Shown here: positions 58,301 through 64,000 of the stretch, one piece after another
How the letters are laid out: each line of letters begins with the position of its first letter
Position numbering within the stretch: the stretch's first letter is position 1
DNA from: Pontederia crassipes
Lineage: Eukaryota; Streptophyta; Magnoliopsida; Commelinales; Pontederiaceae
NCBI GenBank assembly: GCA_030549335.1
Contig: CM060195.1
Span: forward strand, 1,599,501 to 1,663,500
Direction: 5' to 3'
DNA: 64,000 nucleotides
Program-made: the position numbers and the translations under genes
The notes under the pieces: generated by a model
The model's database searches: none
Seen by the model: only the letters and a program-made list of their open reading frames with translations
Told to the model about the DNA's origin: nothing

Positions 58301-61300
58301 TTCCGCTCCAAGTGTAGACAGGGGGCTAATGACTATCCAATTAATCCTTTGCACATAAGGCCATTTTTTTATATTGCAATGAAATAGGATGACTACATAA
58401 CTAGCAGCCATTCTTTTTCTTACTCAAAAAAGAACTTTTAAGATACAAAAGGATAAAGAAATCACCACTATTGTCGATAAGCTTTGATGGATTCAGTCTG
58501 CGGGAAGGCGTCGAACTCAAAAGCCTCTGGTAATCTGGAAGAAGAGACTGGAAGTGTACAAATACATAGAGTGAGCAATCAATAACTAAGACAGGGGACA
58601 AAGAGAGATTAATATTATACACAGACAGATATCATTTATGTGAGATATAGTAAACACCATACTATTGGTGTACAACATAGAAAGAAAAAAGGAAAATGCT
58701 CGAAAAATGTAGTTACAACTACTAACCTTAGGAATGAAAGAGGTGTTCCGTAGCTCCTCTGTTTTGGACAACTTTAGTCCAGAAAATAATTCATAAATTA
58801 AACAACCTGGAAAAGAATATGGATTACTTACTATTCCTAAAATTAAATAAAAGAAATGTATACAAAGACGACTTACTGGTAATTACTGGTAACTAGCATA
58901 ATGAAAAAGGTTTCAGACAATACTCACTTTCCACACTCCTATGTATTCTCACAACTTTTCATGATACAAATTGAAATTCTTAAGCTTCACATGAAAGTAC
59001 TGGTTATATAGTTATTGTACATTATTCTTAGATGAAAAAGCAATGACCTTATACACTAACTCCAAAAATTGGGGAAGGATGCTGAAAAGAAATAACTTTT
59101 ATCTTTTGAGAGGGTCTGTGTCACTAGCCCAAACGTTGAAAACAAAAGAGATGTATATTGCTTTTGGTAAGGCTTGGTCTTAACCTAAATGAAGGTAACA
59201 GGCAAGAAGAAATATCATTCCTGAAAACAACAAATCAACCAAGATCTTTCTTATCAGGGGACAAAGGAGCTAATGGTCAAAGAAAGTGAACAACTAGCAA
59301 TGGCAAGTTCCTCAGTTTTGAAGCAATATTTTGAATGAAATTTTCTATTTATACTACTATATAGGAAGCTTTCATGAAGAGATGCATCAGAAAAATTTTA
59401 AGGGGACTATACAACTCACCTAAACCCCATGAGTCAATAGCCCAAGGAGGTGACTTTCTAACTGCTGCCCAATCCGACTTTGCCAACTCCATTGGCTTGT
59501 ACTGTGATCCAATCAGCCACTCATATTGCTTCATTACACATCAAACATTAATTAGAGAAATATATATTGCTAACCAAAGATTAGTTCAATTTTGGTTTTC
59601 TTTTTCAAGATTTTGACATTATTAGCTAGTGAAAAACAAATATAATAACATATGAGAAGTCATAATGGTTCAAAACTCAAGTCCAATGCAACTCAAAAGA
59701 CGTAGCCAAATTAAATAACTTGCAAAACAAGATAAACCTCTTCAAGAAAAAGATAAAAGATCATGAATATGACAGCACTATTTTTTTTTTAAGGAGGATA
59801 TGATAGAACTTCTTAAGATGAAATTGGAGGGACACAGCTGATAAGCTTTCACTTGGAATCATGAAAGTGACACCTGTTATTGTTTTAAAAGCAATATAAG
59901 ATACTTTGGGAATAATTCATACATAGAAAAAAAAGATAATTTAGGACTAACTGATACAAAGAAAAAATAGTTTAGGACTATTTCCATGAAGATTCCTGTA
60001 AAAAAAAAATTAAGCATATAGTGGATAGATACTTTTTTTTTTTTTTGAGAAGAAGTGGATAGATACTTCAACTAATAAAGCTTTAAACTTATGTACTATA
60101 TTACATTCACTCCATAAATCCCTAGATGTACAGGTAAATCTTGTTAACCTTCAGCATTTTGATGATGTAGATGAACTTTCACTACTCAATGGCAAAGGCA
60201 ATACATCTTGATAGTAATATGCAGCAAGAAATAAAGACAAGTAATGAAACCAAACCTCCTTTTTTTGGAGAAAACCAAACCTCAATTGCTTGAGGTCAGC
60301 TTCTGAGTAAGGTGAAGATCATATACTAGGGTACGAAATAAAATTTCAGAGGAAACTATCCATGCATTTTTTGGGGGGAAAACATGCACTCGTGATGGAG
60401 ATAAGAACATATTAACAGTTTTCCCGAAAAAAAATACCAGCATTGTGCTATTTGAAGCTTCAATATTCCCATCAAACTCTGACAACACATCAAATGCGTG
60501 AAGCTTCCAATCTAAGGTTTGTGTCACAACAACACTTGACAAGCACACATTACCATGAACCTGGTATCACAGAAATGATCAGCTCAAAAGTACAAAAAAT
60601 TTAAATATAGCACCTTAGAAAAACTTATCATGCTTGTAACACCAGATAGTAATAAGAGACCAAGGGAATGAAGAATTAATGAAGATATTTTGTTCAGCAT
60701 GCATAACTAAAGTGAAATCTATTTCCCATCAAAATGAACACTATATAACCTGTCATTGTTTTTTTCCTATTTTCATATTCAGTAAGAAAAATGTGAAGTT
60801 AGCCAACATTGCAAAAGTAACAAATTCAGCTTAAATCTCTAAATCCTAAGTTTCTATTATGCGCTTTTTGCATGTGTACCATTTTAGGAACTCTTTTTTT
60901 TTCAATTCAAGATGTGTATCACTTTAGGTATTCTGTATATTACAAAATAAAGAAATGATAATATCATTGGAAAATTTCCAGTTTAGAGGTTATATGCATG
61001 GGCAAAGAAAGGTATGTATGATTTGCATAGTTGAGCAATAATGAGAACAGAATTTTTCCAAATATATAAAAAAAGGCCAAGTATTCAAACAGCATATGCT
61101 TTTCTAGCATTAGAAACAAGGTCGAGGCCTATAATAACATTACAAAGCAACAGAGTCAGGTTGAGATAGGCACTGAAAAATAAGATTTTTTGGCCCTCTG
61201 TTTGAATTGAATCTTAGTATCTTAAGTGAAAGGAAAAGTATCCAACAAATACAAATAAATGACTGGTTCGAACATCATATTTTGATAATAGGAGACTTGG

Positions 61301-63915
61301 ATTGACACAAAATAACCATGACTAAATCATTTACCTACATGAAAATTAGTTATTCACAACAACACTTAATTCAAAAATAGAATACAAACTAATAATTTAT
61401 GGAAAAAACTGTCAATTGTTTATATTTGCAAACAACCAAAATGGGTGTTATCTCTAATGGCTCTCCAAGGGGTCAGTATCCAAAGAGATGATGGTACCAA
61501 TGTTGGCTCTATCTTTGTACCAACTTTGGCCTTCAGGGATAAGTTCTCTTTCTGGACAGATGAATGGTCCCAAATAGATGTCGGTAAGACACCCGAAACC
61601 ATTTGCATAGTTAATGGATAGATTTTGTATTTTTATGCTGGTCCAGGCTAGAACATTATTCTAGAGGATGTTGAATGTCATCTCTAGGTTCAAATCTTTC
61701 AAATCAGCATGCTCAGATGTCAGGAGCTTCTGCTTCTTTTCGCTGAAATATGATTTCCAATAAGCAATAGCTCTAGGAAGGATAGAGAATGGGCTTGGGT
61801 TAGATAAGTACGCACGAAGCTCATGTTTTATTAAGGGAGGAGGAATGGACTTGAGTTAGATCAGTGTGAACAAAGCTTATGTTTTGGGAAGAGATTGACA
61901 TGAATAGAGAACTTCAGCTTTATTTCAAGCTGATCTAGAGAGTTGGATCCCCGATAAAAATCAGATTTTCACATGGCTATTAGGAGGAGGATGCAGATAG
62001 TCATCATGCTATACACAGCCAAAATGGGGACCTGGTAGGCTACGTGTGTCACCACTTCTTTTGGTTGCTGGTTACCTGCTATTAGGAGGTAAGGTTACAG
62101 AAGGTTTCGGATTGGTTAACTTCAGCACAGTGAGGCTTTTTGCAAATTTTCAGGCGGGAAAGACTCTCAACTCTTTGTATCATATATGGATTTTTTTTAA
62201 GGAGGAAAAAGGATGAGCACCAAGTTAGGGTGTCATCCGAGTATATATATATATCACTATAAAAGGGAAATGTACAAGTGTAGGCTCTCAAGAAGAAAGT
62301 AGCAAAAAAAAGGAGGAAAGCACAACCACTACCCAGATCCCCATTCCCGAAGAAAGGAGCTATGGTGTACATTACTGTCAACCTGATCCAAGTATATATG
62401 GATCAGAGTATATATGGATATTATTAAACAAACACACACCTAACTGAAGCCAAGCGCAGATATCATGATTTTATACACAGAAAAAGTTTTAATCTTCAAT
62501 AGCATGTTTTTTTTGAGGAGATCTTCAATAGCATGTTAGCATGTACCACAATACATTGTTTATCATTTCCATATAAATAAAACAGAATAATAATGAAGGT
62601 TATTTGACAAACCAGCTTGCAATCATTATTCAAAAAGCTCACAGCTTTTGCTATCTGGTGGAGGCCCCAAGCAAAATATTCATCCCTGCATGGAAATTTT
62701 TATCAGAACTTAGAAGTTCATATAGAAATGGCAACATGGAGATCCAATCCTACACCTGGTACCAACCAATCATATCAAGAAGGCCCAAATCATAACTCAA
62801 ATTTGTCCCATATGTCAATTCAGAATGAAGACAACAAATATCTATTTTGCCATCTCTCAAAAAAGATCCATTTTGACAGCACGATATAGTAATTGGCGAA
62901 ACTAGTATAATTAAAATTTAATTATCCATTGTAGCAATAGAGGTGCAAAAAGAAGTTGAAGTTTATATTAGTTGGGACATCGATTAACGCTTAAGGAATG
63001 TTGCAACAGCATGCTTTGGTGCAGTACATGATGTAAACCAATATCAATGTCCCAAAGCAGAATGAAGCAGAAAAGTTTCAGATACCTCCACAAAAGTAAT
63101 TTGTTTACTGTGGTTACAACTAGGTTATAGCTCACATACCTCTGTGTGCCTTCTAAATTCAATTCCTTTATCTTTTCAGAAAGAGGCATAACAGGTTCGG
63201 TAACAATGTAGATAGTATGTTTTGGAGTGGAACCATCAAAAGTTTCAGCCTCTGTGCTATGCAAGAAAGATAATATATTTGGATGCCTGACCTGCAAGAC
63301 AATATATGGAACTTCTTAATCTCTCCTAAAAAAATACCAAAACAAAGTTCAAATAATCGGCTGGATAAAAACAAACTGGCAGACTAATGGGTCATTTTGG
63401 TTCTTAGGGTTTTCTTTCGCTTTTTAAGTGATAGGATTTCTTTAACTTTAATTTCTCTTTGTGTTGGGCATTTCACCACTAAATCAAGAAACAAAGACCC
63501 TCTGATCTGTCGTATACATAAAAGAGAAGAGAGAAGGGTGCGGACTATGCCCCCTTCCGTTCTCTGCAAGGGTAGCAACAGCATGCCGGATAACTGTACC
63601 TTCAATAGTTACATCAAAGATTATGTCTGAGTCTAACAGCAGAGTAGTGGGAACTGTTAAATGGCCTAAAAGAGGAGACTAACTCTGACCTTTCAAGGTT
63701 CATAACAATTGCGAATTTGTGATGTATACAAACGTTTCTTCCATAAAGAATATAGAAAAAAACAATTTTGAATATCAAAAGATATTTTAATTATGAAAAA
63801 AGGCTAAGTACCGTACCGTGCGTAAGCGCTTAACTCCATTGCGACCTGCAGCCAAATGACCATCTTGACTGCTACCTCCTGAAAGTGAAAAAATGGATAC
63901 CGGGGATCCATCTTC
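46383..63915 (-). CDS. SCYL1: SCYL1-like protein kinase-like/HEAT protein (partial, 5' exon outside window)
   Basis: Twenty exons on the minus strand, in transcript order: 63915-63817, 63291-63140, 62685-62613, 60560-60438, 59528-59420, 58806-58727, 58547-58466, 57111-56972, 56878-56768, 56674-56558, 56458-56369, 55103-55050, 54918-54844, 54642-54567, 54444-54345, 49720-49651, 49394-49321, 48634-48531, 47257-47024, 46750-46383. They total 2,331 bases, 776 codons plus stop, all phases agreeing. The protein is the plant relative of SCYL1/NTKL, cytoplasmic scaffolds of Golgi traffic and tRNA export (the Arabidopsis one is called CTEXP). Exons 1-6 here encode the kinase-like lobe ([54 protein letters not shown]): HGN replaces the catalytic HRD and no DFG is seen, so it is a pseudokinase. 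Middle exons encode HEAT repeats. The tail is acidic ([14 protein letters not shown]) and ends in three D-x-WGS/A-x-AAP repeats. Two introns begin GC. The start codon lies beyond 64,000. Confidence 0.94.
46390..46740 (-). repeat. three-unit protein repeat in the SCYL1-like C-terminus
   Basis: [31 protein letters not shown] and [15 protein letters not shown] follow one another at about 35-residue spacing in the last exon. Short W-containing acidic/Pro motifs of this kind are common adaptor-binding baits in SCYL proteins; the binding role is inferred. Confidence 0.8.
48812..48848 (-). mobile_element. possible tail-only LINE-like micro-insertion (SCYL1 intron)
   Basis: TTTAAAAACTGTTT at 48,812-48,825 and 48,835-48,848 encloses TTTTAGAGG (the complement reads CCTCTAAAA). 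A wider 38-bp similarity around it (CTGTTTCCATGTGGAATATG) makes a plain tandem duplication possible. Confidence 0.4.
49773..49808 (+). mobile_element. tail-only LINE-like micro-insertion (SCYL1 intron)
   Basis: ATCATGATAATT at 49,773-49,784 and 49,797-49,808 encloses CTTCTAAAAAAT. Confidence 0.6.
49861..50137 (+). mobile_element. L1 LINE 3'-end fragment, plus strand
   Basis: Contains plus-strand SREVW, then TWAI-stop-L and [15 protein letters not shown], equivalent to the minus-strand L1 at 51.4-53.0 kb ([26 protein letters not shown]). Identity continues through GTCATCTTTTGTGGGAAGAG. It is the reverse transcriptase C-terminal zinc finger (zf-RVT) region, degraded. A TIR element lies in it from 50,138. 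Confidence 0.7.
50138..50715. mobile_element. TIR element, copy 1
   Basis: The left end ATGGGGGTGTAACTCCCCTT...GGTGCAGCGCACTAATCTGAGCC is the near-perfect inverse of the right end (...GGCGTTGCACC, AAGGGGGTTACAC). The arms are about 78 bp; the interior is C/T-rich and GC-rich with no long open frame that is not composition-driven. An RTE tail is inserted in the right arm at 50,568. Confidence 0.85.
50555..50653 (+). mobile_element. 5'-truncated RTE tail with 13-bp duplication
   Basis: TGATCTACACCCT at 50,555-50,567 and 50,641-50,653 encloses 73 bases beginning AGAGCGGAATGGCG and ending in (TTG)n. The corresponding site of the tandem twin (about 51,330) has no insertion, so the empty site can be read directly. 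It keeps TGG where the long RTE copy has TGA. Confidence 0.93.
50847..53028. mobile_element. TIR element, copy 2, split by an L1
   Basis: The left part (50,847-51,401) starts ATGGGGGTGTAACC. The right arm resumes at 53,019 (ACACCCCCAT) after the L1. Its ends read as an exact inverse over ATGGGGGTGTAAC. Confidence 0.8.
51402..53006 (-). mobile_element. L1 LINE, 5'-truncated, about 1.6 kb
   Basis: Minus strand: an RT C-terminal region in one 309-codon frame (51,985-52,914: [55 protein letters not shown]) and a zf-RVT frame (51,559-51,837: [17 protein letters not shown]). The 3' end is CCTTCTC followed by an A run (T run at 51,402-51,410 on the plus strand). CCCAAGGGGGTT at 51,390-51,401 and 53,007-53,018 is its 12-bp target duplication. 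The upstream endonuclease and RT core are missing. It lies within an intron of the SCYL1-like gene. Confidence 0.93.
53131..53577. mobile_element. MITE-like element (hAT/PIF style ends)
   Basis: The left end GGTGCCGTTTGGACAAAGAATA and the reverse complement of the right end GGGGGCGTTTGATTCGGTATA, then AAGACAAAGAATA, are inverse repeats. The interior is AT-rich without coding capacity. Target duplication not resolved. Confidence 0.6.
55934..55978 (+). mobile_element. tail-only LINE-like micro-insertion (SCYL1 intron)
   Basis: AACAATCTTGGATGTG at 55,934-55,949 and 55,963-55,978 (16 bp, exact) encloses TCCTTCTCAAAAA, the last bases of the local L1 with a short A tail. Confidence 0.75.
57176..57277 (-). 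mobile_element. 5'-truncated L1, 76 bp
   Basis: ATATGACAATGTA at 57,176-57,188 and 57,265-57,277 encloses 76 bases: a T run, AGAAGGAAAATGATGAGCAC, then GCTGTCATCCATGTATATAT, matching the L1 3' end at 51.41-51.48 kb. Minus strand. Confidence 0.93.
57781..57961 (-). mobile_element. short RTE-derived element (5' end joined to 3' tail)
   Basis: On the minus strand AACTCCGCCTATGTTTTATAG...GGATCAACG joins AAATGGCGTCGTATAATCC...(TTG)n. It has the same internal join as 39,393-39,589. Lies in a SCYL1 intron. Confidence 0.75.
59768..59805 (-). mobile_element. possible tail-only LINE-like micro-insertion
   Basis: An imperfect repeat (ATATGACAGCAC and ATATGATAGAAC) surrounds a T run plus AAGGAGG. Two mismatches in 12 make this weak. 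Confidence 0.3.
60020..60068 (-). mobile_element. tail-only LINE-like micro-insertion (SCYL1 intron)
   Basis: AGTGGATAGATACTT at 60,020-60,034 and 60,054-60,068 (15 bp, exact) encloses twelve T and GAGAAGA; the minus strand reads TCTTCTC-A(12). Confidence 0.8.
60247..60283 (-). mobile_element. tail-only LINE-like micro-insertion (SCYL1 intron)
   Basis: AAACCAAACCTC at 60,247-60,258 and 60,272-60,283 encloses CTTTTTTTGGAGA; the minus strand reads TCTCC-A(7)-G. Confidence 0.65.
61430..62160 (+). other. possible degraded L1-like fragment
   Basis: A plus-strand stretch translates in pieces to [10 protein letters not shown] (near 61,545) and LVTCY-type segments near 62,060, reminiscent of the post-RT part of plant L1 proteins (FWxDxW motif). 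Too decayed to assign firmly. Confidence 0.25.
62182..62403 (-). mobile_element. 5'-truncated L1, about 202 bp
   Basis: ATATATGGAT at 62,182-62,191 and 62,394-62,403 surrounds a T run then the L1 3' end (GGATGAGCACCAAGTTAGG, GTGTCATCCGAGTATATATA, ATTCCCGAAGAAAGG), corresponding to 51.41-51.58 kb. Confidence 0.88.
62492..62537 (-). mobile_element. tail-only LINE-like micro-insertion (SCYL1 intron)
   Basis: ATCTTCAATAGCATGTT at 62,492-62,508 and 62,521-62,537 (17 bp, exact) encloses TTTTTTGAGGAG; the minus strand reads CTCCTC-A(6). Confidence 0.8.
62840..62875 (+). mobile_element. tail-only LINE-like micro-insertion (SCYL1 intron)
   Basis: ATCTATTTTG (62,840-62,849) and ATCCATTTTG (62,866-62,875), one mismatch, enclose CCATCTCTCAAAAAAG. 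Confidence 0.5.
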
Positions 63916-64000
63916 CTGGGAAACAAGTTCACAAACTCTGAGGTGGATAGAAATTGAGAAAAAATTATTTATAGACATACACATGAATTTGGAATGAGGT

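Noticed and set aside
60890..60930. Another tail-only insertion (ATGTGTACCATTTTAGG and ATGTGTATCACTTTAGG around a T run)
   Set aside because: The repeats differ at two positions and the insert lacks the L1 terminal hexamer.

Overview
This is plant nuclear DNA: split genes with GT-AG introns, a eukaryotic tRNA-Gly, and a dense, nested mixture of plant-type LTR retrotransposons (Ty1/copia, Ty3/gypsy), LINEs of two kinds (L1-like and RTE-like), and short terminal-inverted-repeat (TIR) elements. The GC-rich coding style of one PGG gene beside an AT-rich paralogue suggests a monocot, but I cannot name the species.

Layout. 0-5.3 kb is gene space: a two-exon DUF599 membrane-protein gene, then two PGG-domain membrane-protein genes. 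5.4-8.4 kb is a repeat field (a 20-bp minisatellite, then AT-rich repeats carrying a CCGTCGG motif as in CACTA subterminal regions). 8.6-12.7 kb is a decayed Ty3/gypsy element in permuted order (integrase - LTR - PBS - gag - protease - RT). 15.2-18.5 kb is a third PGG copy, a pseudogene with a stop inside the PGG motif and a promoter split by about 1.8 kb of inserted repeats. A copia element (A, about 18.57-29.52 kb) landed just behind it; A carries an inverted gag-protease piece of its own family and a second copia (B, 23,508-28,149) flanked by a 5-bp target duplication. 29.5-35 kb is AT-rich, mostly featureless DNA with a few tandem repeats.

35.3-40 kb holds tRNA-Gly(GCC) and a complete seven-exon dihydroorotase gene (PYR4, pyrimidine synthesis). 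An RTE-type LINE follows at 40.95-43.8 kb; its single ORF is broken only by TGA codons. From 46.4 kb to beyond the right edge, on the minus strand, lies a SCYL1-like pseudokinase/HEAT gene. Twenty coding exons (776 codons plus stop) can be joined in frame; the first coding exon is outside the window.

Most unexpected pattern: the introns of the SCYL1-like gene, and of PYR4, contain a series of 9-20 bp insertions made of little more than an oligo(A) run and the last few bases of the local L1 element (CTTCTC-A(n), either orientation), most flanked by 10-17 bp direct repeats. They look like LINE integrations that stopped almost immediately after the tail. Longer members of the series (76 bp, 202 bp, 1.6 kb) and two RTE tail insertions (73 and 78 bp, with 13- and 17-bp duplications) are also present, so a gradient of 5' truncation can be read in one locus.
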